Counted from the first letter of the stretch, positions 50,233-62,481 are shown. The stretch: 64,000 nucleotides of DNA from Canna indica (GCA_034359265.1 CP136896.1:67281501-67345500); one strand, 5' to 3'. Numbers and translations are program-made. The notes: generated by a model from the letters alone, not told the origin.

Positions 50233-50782
50233 TATGAATGAGTAGACATGAGTAAAAAAGTAATAACTATAAATAGAAAAAAAATATGAATTCATATTAA
50301 TTGCTATATATATATCTAAAAGAGAGACTCATATATATCTAGAAAAAGAATACGTGCTCATTGGGCCATGTTTGTTTTATGAGATGAACGAGAATAATAT
50401 AAAGGGTGAATTTTAATATTTTTTAATATTTAGATTAGAAGAAAATAAAATTATAAAATTATAAAATTAATATTATGCACACTGGATTTACATGAAGCAA
50501 ACCAATCTCTTAATTTTGAAATTTAAACATACTTTGAGTTTGGGAGCTAGTTGAAATTGTAATTTATTTCTATATTGCTAAAGATAAATATAAATATATT
50601 CATTAATATATAACAAAAATAATTGGATCAAAATACCATATAAATTAATATTTTAAATATAAATAAATATATTATCTATGATAGATAAATGTATTAATAT
50701 ATAAATACAAGATGAATATTATTAATGAAAAAATTGTTAAAAAAATATGATGGTATTTAGATCTTAAAAATGATATTATATG
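50233..50782. other. Non-coding block E2, left part
   Basis: It matches 29473-30020 of block E1. It includes the single MULE target TAGAAAATA at 50224-50232 on its border and ends at the LINE insertion. No gene is seen. Confidence 0.75.
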
Positions 50783-51493
50783 GAAATGGATGATGGAGAG
50801 AGGAAAGAGGCGATTGGAGGCGACGATCGCGAAACCAAAGGAACCACCTGATCCTGCGATCAGGGTGGATCCGGGAGGAGGGAAATGGATGCGAAATGGA
50901 AACTCAAGGATGGCGAAAGCTGGAGGAGATGCTCTTGGGACTGATGAGGTGATGCTGGAAAGAGGGGAAGGAAGTTGGCGTAGACCTAACTCTGATAAAG
51001 TACCTCAAACTTGGGCTAGTTTGTTTAAGCTTTCTGGCAGGGATAATGATTGGAAATTATCGGAGGAACTAGCTAAGAAGATTGAAAGAATTCAGAATAA
51101 CTCAAAAGGAAGAGTAAAGATCGAAAGAAGAGATCTGGCGGAAGCCCGGAAAGAATGTGAAAAGATTCTATATGGAAAGTTCTTTGGGAGAACTCCGTCG
51201 TTGGAACTAGTGAGGAACTACTTGCCGAAGATCTGAAGGATTAAAGCTGGATGCACGATTGTGGATCCCTCAGCTGGTTATTTTGCTTTCAAATTTGGGA
51301 GTGAAGAGGATTATAGAAGTGTGTTATCAGGTGGCCCGTGGTTCATGAGAGGGCAGGTATTGTCGATTATACCTTGGAAGGATAATTTTCAGCCGCTGTT
51401 GGAGAAAGTGAGTTTGATTCCTATTTGGATTCAGCTATCGGGACTCCCTCTCGAATAGCAACATTCTCCCCCAGTTGGCAGCAGTGATAGGAA

Positions 51494-51974
51494 TGTTAGA
51501 ATATTTTTTAAATATTCTATATTTTCATTTTTCATATATGTGGGCTACAATCAATTGTAATGTTTTGATTTAATAAAAGCGGGTTTGATCTTATGATCCA
51601 TTATTGAGATGCCTATTAGCTCATGTGATCTTGATCCATGTGATTTGAGCTTGAAACACTTAACCATGATTGGTGTGATTAATCAAGTGTAGGCCCGATT
51701 AATGAAGCCCGTGATGGACGGGCCCATATAATCAGTTATAAATAAAGGCTAGGTCCCCTCAATACACCGTGTGGAAAAACCCTAGCTCATAGTTGCTTTC
51801 CCCATCGAAAGCAGAGCATTTGAGGCGGTGTTGTGGAGGAAGACCCGGCTTCTCTTGGAGATCCAGAAATTTATTCCGCTGCAAATTATGTCGTCATCAA
51901 GTAAGATCCTATCTTACTAATTTATTTCTGATATTCTTATATTCATGAAATTCTTGATTAAGATTTTTCTTACA
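51494..51974 (+). repeat. 5' LTR of the young copia element
   Basis: This 481-bp LTR begins TGTTAGAATATTTT and ends TTTTTCTTACA. A TATA-like TTATAAATAAAGGC at about 51738-51751 is a likely core promoter, with transcription starting shortly downstream. Confidence 0.97.
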
Positions 51975-51976
51975 AT

Positions 51977-51988
51977 TGGTATCAGAGC
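51977..51988 (+). promoter_or_regulatory. Primer binding site for initiator-Met tRNA
   Basis: TGGTATCAGAGC lies two bases after the 5' LTR, the standard copia primer site. Confidence 0.95.
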
Positions 51989-52284
51989 CCTGTTTCATGA
52001 ATTTAAGAATTCGTTTATATTATGAGATGATTTTAATACGATGAATAATTTGTTTAAATTTTAATTCATCATGTTTGAAAAAATTAAAATTAATTTTTCT
52101 GTTCAAATTAATTATTCTTCGGATATGATATATTTTTATTGAATCATACTTTTATCCGTTGATTTTTTCTATTCATCTTATAATTTGATTAAGAGATTAT
52201 CGTCTGGATCTTGTACAGTAAAATATATGATTTGATTTGAAAAGCTGTGGTTGTACAATTAAATTACTGTTCAAAAATAAAGCT

Positions 52285-52680
52285 CTCGCCGCCGCAGGCT
52301 TTTTCCGCCTCGGCGACCGCGCCGCGCAAGGTGTGCGAGCGCGTCGCCAGCGGTCCGCTGCGTGCTGGCGTCACCGCGTCAGGCACGCGCTCGTCGAGGC
52401 GAGCGAGCGAGCTCGTCGCTCGCGTCCCGGGCACGCTCGACGAGGCAGGCAGCGGCGCCCGCATCTGTCGTGCCCTAACGGGCACGCGGGTGACGCCCGC
52501 CTGACCGAAGGCGGCGCCCGCATCTGTTGTGCCCTAACGGGCACGCGGGCGTCGCCCGTCTGTTTTGCTGGTGGCGCCCGCTTCCCTGCACCCGATCCGC
52601 AACGGAAGCTGGGCTGGACTTCTGGGCCGGCTGGGTCGCTGGGCTGGGCTGCTGAGCCCAGCACTTCTGGCCTAATTTAC
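52285..52680. repeat. GC-rich island with internal repeat in the copia leader
   Basis: About 390 bases of very GC-rich DNA sit within an otherwise AT-rich leader. Two tandem copies of a unit of about 60 bases (about 52450-52503 and 52512-52562) share GGCGGCGCCCGCATCTG and GTGCCCTAACGGGCACGCGG, the latter a strong hairpin. Several overlapping open frames exist in many phases, none with a known domain, so it is more likely structural RNA or captured DNA than a protein gene. Confidence 0.8.
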
Positions 52681-52809
52681 AGCAAATAAATAAAAATACA
52701 TTTATATATATATATAATATTTTTGGAAAATCTGCCCAAATAAAATTTTAGACCAGAATTATTTTTCCTGCATATATTTGGATTTTCATGCTCTAATGAT
52801 TCAAAATTT

Positions 52810-53115
52810 GAACATTATACATGCCAATTTATTATTGTAATAGATTTATTCATGCTTCAATTGGCTTGATTTATGAATTATTGTTGTAATTGAATTGTCA
52901 TGATTTGATTATAATTCATGTTATATTTTGCATAATTATTTATTTTTATTTATGCAAATTTTATACATGCCAATTTATTATTGTAATAGATTTATTCATG
53001 CTTCAATTGGCTTGATTTATGAATTATTATTGTAATTCAATTGCTATGATTTGACTATAATTCATGTTATATTTTTGCATAATTACTTATTTTATTTATG
53101 CAAATTTCATACATG
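52810..53115. repeat. Tandem duplication of about 154 bp in the copia leader
   Basis: Two AT-rich copies (from about 52812 and about 52966) share CATGCCAATTTATTATTGTA, TTCATGCTTCAATTGGCTTG and TATGCAAATTT. A third partial copy starts near 53110. Confidence 0.85.
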
Positions 53116-53638
53116 ATAATTTATTATTGTAAATTATGTTATCTTTTATAAAATCTCAAACCTAATATTGTGACAATTAGGTGTAGAGATTGACATAATT
53201 TATAAATAAATATAAATAATTTACAGGGCATAATATTGATTCCTGATGAGTTTTTTCACTAGTTATTATTTGTAATTACCACCAAAGTGGGATTACTTAT
53301 AATGAGTAGTGTATTTTCTCATCATATGAGGAATACTGAAGATTAATTCATTCAATAGTTTTTCCCAAAGGATGATTATTGAGTGTTTTAATTGGAGGTC
53401 TTATTAAATGGAGTTATTAGGGTGCATTGGTCTAGAAATCTGTTTGCCCAAAGGTGATAGATTTTCGAAAATCATTGTATTCTTATTCTGTAACTCAGTG
53501 AGGCTATATTTTGTGATTGCATGTTCTGCCCAAAGGTGAATATGTAATATTTGGTTAGCCTCAATTTCAATTACATTTCATGCCCTATAATTTAATTAAT
53601 CTAATATATTTTTCATTCTTGTCACAGTTACTTTTAGT

Positions 53639-54466
53639 ATGAACAACTGCAATGCCTCTATTGATATGTTGACTGGTTCAAACTTTAAGAAGTGGAAACA
53701 CGACATAGAATTCTCTCTAGGCATGGCTGATCTTGACATGGCTATTCATGAAGACAAGCCGGTCATTCCTGAAGGTCAAACCGCCACTCCTGATCAAAAA
53801 GATCTATTAACTAAGTGGGAGAGATCCAACAGATTAAGCTTGCTTGCCATTAAAAGGACGGTTCCCGAACATTTAATGAGTGGATTGTATGATACTTCAA
53901 ATGCCAAAGAGTTTCTTATTTCTATTGGGAAAAGATTTCAAGTGGCTGATAATGCTGAGACTGCATATCTAATGAAAGAATTGACATCTATGGTTTATGA
54001 TAACTCTGGGGGTGTAAGAGAGTTCATTCTGAAAATGGTTATGCTTCAAACCCAGCTTAAAGCCTTGAAAGTTGAACTGGATGACTCTCTCTTCCTTGTT
54101 CCTCATGCCCTAAATTCTCTTCCTGCTGAGTTCAGTCAAATTAAGACTGCCTATATTACCCAGAATGAAAAATGGACCCTGAATGATCTCATCACTAAAT
54201 GTGTTGCTGAGGAAGAAAAACTTAAGAAAGAAAAGAGTGATCTAGCCCTTCTAACTGTTCATTCTAAACCCCATTTTGGCAAGCCTCATAAGAAATTTAA
54301 GCATTTCTCACCTGCTGCTCCAAAGAAATCTCATAAAGGACAAGGTAGTGGTCAGAATAACCCCTCTGAAGGTCCTAAGCCTGCCCCTACTAAGAAATCT
54401 GTCAGATGTCTTTTTTGCAAAAAGAAAGGACACAAAAGATTTGAATGTACAAAGTTTAAAGCCTGA
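53639..54466 (+). CDS. Gag of the young copia element
   Basis: This 275-codon protein starts MNNCNASIDMLTGSNFKKWK, the typical copia Gag N-terminus, continues with the UBN2-type region (LTKWERSNRLSLLAIKRTVP) and ends with a Lys-rich segment and CCHC knuckle CLFCKKKGHKRFEC. The TGA at 54464-54466 comes just after the knuckle; the same frame continues into protease, so it is probably a Trp codon mutated to TGA rather than a designed gag-pol stop. Confidence 0.93.
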   Translation: MNNCNASIDMLTGSNFKKWKHDIEFSLGMADLDMAIHEDKPVIPEGQTATPDQKDLLTKWERSNRLSLLAIKRTVPEHLMSGLYDTSNAKEFLISIGKRFQVADNAETAYLMKELTSMVYDNSGGVREFILKMVMLQTQLKALKVELDDSLFLVPHALNSLPAEFSQIKTAYITQNEKWTLNDLITKCVAEEEKLKKEKSDLALLTVHSKPHFGKPHKKFKHFSPAAPKKSHKGQGSGQNNPSEGPKPAPTKKSVRCLFCKKKGHKRFECTKFKA

Positions 54467-57400
54467 TTAGAAAAGAAGCAAAAAGCTGGAGGTAACCCCT
54501 TAGCCCTTGTTTGTTTTGAGTCTAATCTAGTTGATGTCCCTATTAATTCTTGGTGGTTTGATAGCGGGTCCACAACCCATGTTGCTATTTCTATGCAGAT
54601 TTTTGCAAACCTGAGGAAACCAAGTCTGAGGCAAAGCAATCTGAGAGTAGGAAATGATCTTGAAGTGACTGTGGAGTCTGTAGGAGATGTTAGATTGTTT
54701 TTAGAGTCAGGATTTGAACTTGTTCTGAAGGACACCTTATATGTACCTTCATTTAGGAGAAATTTGATTTCTGTTTCTTGTTTAGATAAACTTGGATTTC
54801 ATTTTAGTTTTGGAAATGGAAATATGAATATTATTTTGAATTCTCAAATTATTGGAAGTGGATCTTTGTTTAATGGATTATATATGTTGTCCTTAGCTCC
54901 TGATTGTCCATCTACATCTCTAAACATTGAAAGCAAAATTGCTAAAAGATCTAGGATTAAAGATAAATCTTTTCTTTTATGGCATAAGCGCTTAGGTCAC
55001 ATCTCTAAAGAAAGGATTGAAAGACTTGTTAAAATTGATATTTTGCCTACCTTAGATTTTGAAGATATGGGGACTTGTGTTGATTGTATTAGGGGTAAAT
55101 TGACCAAAAATAAGAACAAGAGTGCTTCTAGAAGTTCAAGTCTATTGGAAATCATTCATACAGACATTAGTGGACCTTACTCTCCTACCATTTGTGGTCA
55201 TAAATACTTTATCACTTTTATTGATGACTTTTCTCGATATGGCTATATTTATTTGATTAAAGAAAAGTCTGAAGCGCTTGATAAATTTAAAGTGTTTAAG
55301 ACCGAAGTTGAAAAACAATTGGGAACAGTCATCAAGATAGTGAGATCTGATCGTGGAGGAGAGTATTATGGTAGGCATGGTGTTGCTGGTCAACATGTAG
55401 GACCTTTTGCTTCATACTTGCAAGAATGTGGCATTGTTCCTCAATATACCATGCCAGGTAGTCCTGAACAAAATGGTGTAGCTGAAAGGCGTAACCGCAC
55501 TCTTAAGGATATGATGAGGAGCATGATGAGCAGGTCGAATTTGCCAGAATTTCTGTGGGGTGAAGCCATTAAAACCTCTCTCTATATTCTTAATCGTGTC
55601 CCCAGTAAATCTGTTCCCAAAACCCCTTTTGAACTGTGGACATGTAGAAAACCTAGTTTAAATCATTTTCGGGTTTGGGGATGTCCTGCTGAAGTGAGAA
55701 TCTATAATCCCTCTGAGAAAAAGCTTGATTCTAGAACCATTCGTTGTTTTTTCATTGGATATTCAGATCATTCAAAAGGCTACCGTTTCTATTGTCCAAG
55801 CAGATGCACTAAAATTGTGGAGTCCTTGACAGCAAAATTTTTAGAACTTGATATAGCTGAGCCTGATTCTCTTCATTCTGAACATGTCACTAATGTATCA
55901 GTACCTCTTCCTTTTATCAATGATCCTAGGTCACTTGTTCCAGGTGATTCTGTTGCTAGTCATGAGATTAATATTCCTCATTCCCATGTTCCTTCGGACA
56001 GTCCTTTAGCTGTTAATCCGCCTAATCCTATTGTTGATCTGTTTCCTGCTGAACCTGCTTTACCTGTGCCAGTGAGAAGATCTACCAGAGAAAGACGATC
56101 TGCAATCCCTGATGATTATTTGGTATATCTTAATGAAAATGATTATGATGTTGGGGATGTCCTTGATCCTAGTGACTATAATCAAGCCATTTCTTGTGCA
56201 CAGTCAGATAAATGGATATGTGCTATGAATGAGGAAATGTTTTCTATGGCTGATAATAATGTTTGGGATTTGGTTGAATTACCTGAAAATTATAGACCTA
56301 TTGGCTGTAAGTGGATTTTTAAAACCAAGAAGGACTCCAAAGGTAATGTTGAGAGGTTCAAAGCCCGACTTGTTGCAAAGGGTTTTACCCAGAAAGAGGG
56401 CATTGACTTCAATGAAACTTTCTCACCTGTTTCCTCTAAAGATTCTTTCAGAATTATTATGGCCCTTGTAGCTCATTTTGATTTAGAGTTACATCAAATG
56501 GATGTCAAAATAGCATTTTTAAATGGTGATCTCTATGAAGAGGTTTATATGAAGCAACCTGAAGGTTATCAAAAGTCTGGCAGTGAGCATTTGGTATGCA
56601 AATTGAGAAAGTCCATTTATGGCTTGAAACAGGCTTCTAGACAGTGGTATTTAAAATTTGACATGATTGTGACTTCCATGGGTTTTGAAGAAAATAAAGT
56701 TGATCATTGCATATATATCAAGATCAGTGGGAGCAAAATAATTTTTCTCATATTATATGTGGATGACATTCTGCTGGCTTCAAATGATCTTGCTCTCCTT
56801 CATGAAACTAAATCCATGTTGACTAAATCTTTCGATATGAAGGATCTTGGTGAAGCTTCTTTTGTACTGGGAATTGAAATCCATAGGGACAGATCTCGTT
56901 GTTTGCTTGGATTATCTCAAAAAGCTTATGTTAATCGAATTTTGGAAAGGTTCAACATGTCAGATTGCAAGCCTGGTGATGTACCTGTCATTAAAGGCGA
57001 TAAATTTAGCAAAAATCAATGTCCTAAAAATGCATTAGAAAAGGGTCAAATGAATGGCAAGCCATTTGATAGTGCACTGGGGAGCCTGATGTATGCACAG
57101 GTTTGCACTAGACCGGACATTGCTTTTATTGTTGGAGTCTTGGGCAGATATCAGTCTAATCCTGGTTATGATCATTGGATAGCAGCTAAGAAAGTTATGA
57201 GATACCTGCAGAGGACTAAAGAACACATGCTTGTGTATAAAAGAGTAGAAAATTTAGAGGTTGTAGGCTATTCTGACTCAGATCTTGCTGGGTGCCTTGA
57301 TGACAGAAAATCTACATCTGGATATATTTTTATGTTAGCTGGTGGAGCCATCTCTTGGAAAAGTAAGAAACAGACTCTAGTTGCTTCTTCCACTATGCAA

Positions 57401-57748
57401 GCAGAATTTGTTGCCTGTTATGCTGCGGCTTCTCAAGCCGTCTGGCTTAAGAATCTTATTTCTGGGCTTCGGCTTGTTGATTCTATTTCTAGGCCTCTTA
57501 CTATTTATTGTGATAACAGTGCTGCTGTGTTCTTCACGAAGAACAATAAAACCTCTAGTGGCTCCAAACATTTAGAGTTGAAATATTTGACTGTTAGAGA
57601 TCTTGTAAAGAAATGAGATATTTTAGTTGAACACATAGAGACAGATCTGATGCTCGCTGATCCCTTAACCAAGGGACTCAGACCCATAGTCTTTAAAAGA
57701 CATGTTGAAAATATGGGCATTCTGAGTTCTTTTGATGTGCTTGGTTAG
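54467..57748 (+). pseudogene. Pol of the young copia element, with two nonsense codons
   Basis: In the Gag frame, protease has [11 protein letters not shown] (about 54553). Integrase has the HHCC finger (WHKRLGHIS ... CVDCIRGK) and core residues in [18 protein letters not shown] and [10 protein letters not shown]. Reverse transcriptase has [34 protein letters not shown] and [11 protein letters not shown]. RNase H has [20 protein letters not shown] and [24 protein letters not shown] at 57614-57616 cuts the last 44 codons, probably from Arg CGA; the normal end would be TAG at 57746-57748. All catalytic residues are present, so the damage is minimal. Confidence 0.94.
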
Positions 57749-58426
57749 TGGGAGTTATTTTTCTTTTTGTTTTGAGCACTTTGATACATGATTGTTAGGT
57801 TTATGTAACCGCATATTCAATAATAGACTCTTTTTCCTTTGAGATAATCTTGTCATATTTAATATATGTGTTCAATAATTATTTAAGACTCGGTATCATT
57901 TGAATCAGAATGTCTCTTGATTGATACCATATTTAAGTCTAGAGACATCATGTTTTTTGTTTAAAGGCTCGGTGTCATGTGAATCATGTTGCCCATTGAT
58001 TGATGCCAATTTTGAGTCTAGGGACTTGATGGTTTTTTAAAACCATACGCTTTCTCTTGCCGAAAGGTATATCTAGAAGAGAAAGTATGAGGACTGACAA
58101 TGAAAATAACACTGTTCTTATCGGATCATTTTGAGTGTTATTTTCATGCTACATTTCACACCAATGACAATTGTCAGCAATGTCGGTGGTATTCGTGACC
58201 ATGGAAAGTCTTATGTCCAGTATTGTCATAATGGCTGCCATGATTCGATATCATTGGTTGTTGATATGAGTTATAATAAGTGTTGCATCTTGGATCATAA
58301 TTTTTATTTTTATTTTTTTTTTGTGGCCACATTTTTATTTTGAAATATGTGATTAAACCCGAGTGTCGTTTTTTAAATTTTTTCAAAAAATAAAATTTTA
58401 CAATTGATCTTGCCCAAGTGGGAGAA
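57749..58426 (+). other. Long untranslated region between pol and the 3' LTR
   Basis: It has no coding frame. Two related blocks of about 90 bases (about 57885-57950 and 57966-58025) share GACTCGGTATCATTTGAATC/GGCTCGGTGTCATGTGAATC and TGATTGATRCCA. The purine tract closes it. Confidence 0.7.
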
Positions 58427-58907
58427 TGTTAGAATATTTTTTAAATATTCTATATTTTCATTTTTCATATATGTGGGCTACAATCAATTGTAATGTTTTG
58501 ATTTAATAAAAGCGGGTTTGATCTTATGATCCATTATTGAGATGCCTATTAGCTCATGTGATCTTGATCCATGTGATTTGAGCTTGAAACACTTAACCAT
58601 GATTGGTGTGATTAATCAAGTGTAGGCCCGATTAATGAAGCCCGTGATGGACGGGCCCATATAATCAGTTATAAATAAAGGCTAGGTCCCCTCAATACAC
58701 CGTGTGGAAAAACTCTAGCTCATAGTTGCTTTCCCCATCGAAAGCAGAGCATTTGAGGCGGTGTTGTGGAGGAAGACCCGGCTTCTCTTGGAGATCCAGA
58801 AATTTATTCCGCTGCAAATTATGTCGTCATCAAGTAAGATCCTATCTTACTAATTTATTTCTGATATTCTTATATTCATGAAATTCTTGATTAAGATTTT
58901 TCTTACA
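58427..58907 (+). repeat. 3' LTR of the young copia element
   Basis: It is identical to the 5' LTR except for one C-to-T change in the motif AAACYCTAGCTC. Confidence 0.97.
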
Positions 58908-60138
58908 AGGAAGGCCTCTAAAAATTGATGAGTACACTATGGCGGGTTCAAGAGGGAAATTTGCAAGAATTTGTATCTTACTGAATATAACTAAGCCAAT
59001 TGAATAGGGATTCTGGATTGAGACCGACGAAGGAAGTTTCTTCCCATCCGTGGCATATGAGAATCTCCCATTAGTGTGCTTTGGATGTGGAAAAGTGGGA
59101 CATAATCAAGCTGGGTGTTTGAAGTCGGGAGGGATGAAGGACAGTGAATATGAAGCAAGTGAAGGTAAGAAAGGTGATGAAAAGAATGATGAAGAGCTTT
59201 TTGGACCTTGGGTACAAGTACAAAGGAAGAAAAGATTGGGAAATAGGCAGGTGGCAAACAAAAATAATGGTGTCAAGAATCATTTTGTAGTACTTAACAA
59301 TCCGGCTTTTGAAGTTGAAGGGTTGGTTGATGGTCAAAAGGAAGGAGATGTCAGTATGGAGGACAAGGAGAAAGAGGTGTTGCTGGTTAATGAATGTGTA
59401 GTGGTTGAGAAGAAAGTTGAAGAAGGCAGGAAAAGTAGTGGGAAGAATGAGATTGTTTGGAGGAAGAAGGGGAATGATGGAGGTAAAAAGATGGAGGTCT
59501 GGAGAATAGCTAAGAAGGGGGAGTTGAATTTGAATGAGGAGAAAGATGGTGAATTTCTTCAATTCGAAGTGAGGGAAGATGGGATGGTCAATATGGAAGA
59601 CGGGTCAAAGGAGGACAAGACTGAGAATATTAATAGCCTAGCTAATAAGTCGAACAAATCTCTAATGAGGGTACTGGAAAATGTGAGAGATGAAGATGGA
59701 CTAATGGAGGATATTATAGATCCAGAGGCTTCAAGAAATGCAATGTTGAATGGCAGCAAAGGTAGAAGAAACCCAAACGGGAATGTGGGGATAGTGAATA
59801 TACATGTGGAATATAGAAGTTTCAAAAGGAAGAAAAAAAGATGTTCTAAAGAATGTTCTGCAGTTGAAGACGAAGGGGATCCTGGGGAGATGAAATTAAT
59901 CATATTTTTTCTGAATATGAATATGCTAAGCTGTACTTGCAAATGGGGTAGAAAGCAAGTTTGGAGTTGAGTTTAGATTTCTGGACTCATGGAATAGAGA
60001 GGATGGATGAAGGAACTAGAAGGATATGATAAGGAGGCCGAGGAGAAGTTGGTTGTTTTCTTAGCAAATTCATTATGACTTTTATGGAAGAACATAAATA
60101 AAGCAAAATACAATGGAAAATTAGAGGAGGCATGAAGA

Positions 60139-60435
60139 TTGTTCAGTAAAGCTCTGAAGGATACCCTGGAATACTGGGAGATTGATAGAAGAAGGAATTG
60201 TATAAGAGAGAATTTGAAGGACTTCAGGAAAGGAGAAAAGGAGGACTTGGGAAGAGCAATAGATGTGTTTTGTGATGCTGCTTGGAAGAATGAGAACGAT
60301 GCCGGTGTTAGCTTTGCAATATTTGATAATGGGGAATATGTAGCAGCTAGGAGTGAAGTGGTGAAAGCCAAAAATGTGTTAGCAGCTGAATGTAAGACCA
60401 TTTGGCATGAGCTTGATAATATAAGGAAAAAATAA
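60139..60435 (+). pseudogene. RNase-H-like fragment of the LINE
   Basis: The piece DVFCDAAWKNENDAGVSFAI and VVKAKNVLAAECKTIW resembles the C-terminal RNase H domain (RVT_3) found in plant L1-type LINEs. It follows ORF1 with no reverse transcriptase between them, so an internal deletion of several kilobases is inferred. A frame with similar wear continues to about 60840. Confidence 0.7.
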
Positions 60436-60863
60436 TTTAATGGGTGTGTAATGTATTCGAATTGCTTAAATACAATTGAAATAATATTGAGGAAGTGTGA
60501 AGCTCCTTGGTGGATTAGGGGAGTTGCAGGGAGGATTTGAATAGTAGGGAAGAAGTTGAAGGTTGAAAGATAGTGTTACATCAATAGGGAAAGAAATATC
60601 ATAGCTTATAATATTGCTTTTAAATGTTTAAGCGAGTATGTAAGTAGTAAGAATAATGGAAGTTGTAATGTGACTGCAACTGACAAAGTTGTGATCAATG
60701 AAAGAAACTTGGAAAAGAGTGGTGAAATCTGGAAGGGTGAAGCCAATGATTTTCTAAGTTGTGTTCTTTTTTTTAAAAGAAAAAAAGTGATGAAACTAGG
60801 AAAGGTGAAGTCATACTTTTCTAAGTTGTGTTCTTTTAAAATTAAAAAAAAATGACATCATAT

Positions 60864-61735
60864 GATCTTATACTATTTTATTATATCAGATGTATTAATA
60901 ATATATGTTCCATGTGCCCCTAAAAACAAACCCAATACAATATTTATATATTCAAGTGGCGTGCTATTTCCTATCCTTCATTTTCAAAACATATTAGTAA
61001 CTTAATTTGTGTTCCTAGAAGAGTTAAAATTTCATTGCCAAGATTTTTAACCCAATCCTATGGTTCTCAAATAGGAAGTTTCATTAAATCAACTAAACAA
61101 AATGGTTAACTGATTAATACTTTAACACTATGTTTGATTGAAGAAGGCAGGCAGATGAGGTAATTTATATAATATTTATTATTTGATTAGAGGTAGGGGT
61201 GTAATCCAGCCAAGTCGAGCTTGTTTGTGCTCGAGCTCGGCTCGTTTAAGAAATATCGAGTTCGATCGAGTTTCAATATCAGGGCTCGAGCTCGGCTCGT
61301 TTAAGCTCGTTTATTTTTCTCAAGCTAGATTGAGCTCGTTCAAACTCGATTAAGCTCGGCTCGACTCGGGTTTATGCTCGATCCAATATGAAACATTAAT
61401 ATTTATATTTATATATAAATATATGAAGCTCGATTAGGCTCGCGAAACGCTCGAGCCGAGTATTGCTTAGCTCGAGCTCGGCTTGCTCGTGTGTAAAGCT
61501 CGAGTTGAGTTCGAATTTTCATCGAATCGATCTTCAGTAGCTCATGAGAGCCGCTCGGCTCACTTACACCCTCAATTGGAGAGGAAAATAAAGCAACAAG
61601 ACAAAAAATTGTTTACCACCAAAAATAAGAGAGTTGGAGAAAAAGAAATGTTTTACTAAAATATTATTATTATTTTTCAATTTTACCCTTTATTATTTTT
61701 GAAACAAATCCCTTTTTCTCTCTTTTCCCATCAAA
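60864..61735. other. Non-coding block E2, right part
   Basis: It matches 30020-31491 of block E1 without the 30230 MITE. No gene is seen. It ends where the segmental duplication ends. Confidence 0.75.
61194..61574. mobile_element. hAT-type MITE, partner of 30942-31332
   Basis: It has the same ends (TAGGGGTGTAATC and CTTACACCCTCA) and the same target ATTAGAGG/ATTGGAGA as the E1 copy. It was inherited through the duplication. Confidence 0.85.
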
Positions 61736-62481
61736 GATAATTTTTTAAAAAAATAATCTTTCTTTTCTTCCTATGTAACATTTTTAAATCGAACACAAAA
61801 TATTTTTCTTCACTAAAGTTATATTTTTTTCTCCTCCCCTCTTCAAACCAGACATAGTGTAGAAAGGATAAAAGACACGTAAGAAAGGGAAAACGAGTCA
61901 TACCACGGATGGTTGATGGGTTAATAATATCTTATATGATATATCCTTTCTAGTATACCCACAGCTGCAAGGAATTTACGCTATGTCAGAGTCCATTTTG
62001 GTCCCCACAAGTGGGGCTCATGCTCCTTCCACTCCCATCAATAAATATGGTTGATATCTTGCAATCATCTTATTAGGCATGTATTGATTAATCGATACAT
62101 TAGAAAATAAAAAACCGATTCATTAATTTCTATTTTTTAAAATTATTAATCGTAAATCGATTCATTAACTTCGGTTAATCGTTATTTCGATTTTAATTTT
62201 TTCGATTCGGTTAATCGATAATTTTTTATTAATCAATAAAAATTTTAAATCTACAAACATAATAATATTATGTAAATCATGAATAAAAATTCAAACAAAT
62301 ATCGAATTCTTATTGAGAATAAAAAAAATAAAATCACTCAAATCAAGATAATATTCTACAAATATTATTATTTTATTTTTATATTTTTATAATACTATTA
62401 TTTTATTTTTATATTTTTTATATATAATAATTTTTAAAATTTACTGTAATTTTTTATAATTTTTTTTATAATTTATATATC

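Larger units (their letters stand above)
51494..58907 (+). mobile_element. Young Ty1-copia LTR retrotransposon, 7.4 kb
   Basis: LTRs 51494-51974 and 58427-58907 are 481 bp each and differ at one base that I could find (CCCTAG versus CTCTAG). A 5-bp duplication AGGAA (51489-51493, 58908-58912) flanks the element. The primer site TGGTATCAGAGC is at 51977-51988 (initiator-Met tRNA) and the purine tract AAGTGGGAGAA at 58416-58426. One gag-pol frame runs 53639-57748, broken only by TGA codons at 54464 and 57614. The domain order protease, integrase, reverse transcriptase, RNase H is copia type. It has a long leader (51975-53638) with a GC-rich island and a long region after pol. Confidence 0.97.
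50790..59970 (+). pseudogene. LINE ORF1 (DUF4283 and CCHC zinc knuckle), interrupted
   Basis: The frame from the ATG at 50790 encodes a basic N-terminus, then KVPQTWASLFKLSGRDNDWK and GKFFGRTPSLELVRNYLPKI. Codon 149 is TGA (51234-51236), probably from Trp, after which the frame continues with RIKAGCTIVDPSAGYFAFKF and IPIWIQLSGLPLE to a stop at 51456. After the copia element the next frame resumes with GRPLKIDEYTMAGSRGKFAR and, after a TAG, VCFGCGKVGHNQAGC, a C-x2-C-x4-H-x4-C knuckle, then a long charged region to 59970. At least one frame shift lies between 51458 and 51488. Confidence 0.8.
50783..60847 (+). mobile_element. LINE (L1-like) retroelement, internally deleted and split by a copia element
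   Basis: ORF1-type coding sequence with a DUF4283-like domain and a CCHC knuckle is followed directly by an RNase-H-like fragment; endonuclease and reverse transcriptase are absent. The 3' end is A-rich (AAAATTAAAAAAAAATG). The flanks AAAATGATATTATATG (before 50783) and AAAATGACATCATATG (60848-60863) form a target duplication of about 16 bases, matching the single site at about 30007-30022. The copia element 51494-58907 is inserted within ORF1. Confidence 0.85.

Noticed and set aside
52237..52689. Overlapping Ala/Arg-rich frames in the copia leader
   Set aside because: Frames are open in several phases and both strands because of extreme GC content, with no start context or domain; treated as a GC island.
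59071..59942. Minus-strand frames of 127-163 codons opposite the LINE ORF1
   Set aside because: They mirror the Lys/Glu-rich ORF1 and have no features of their own.
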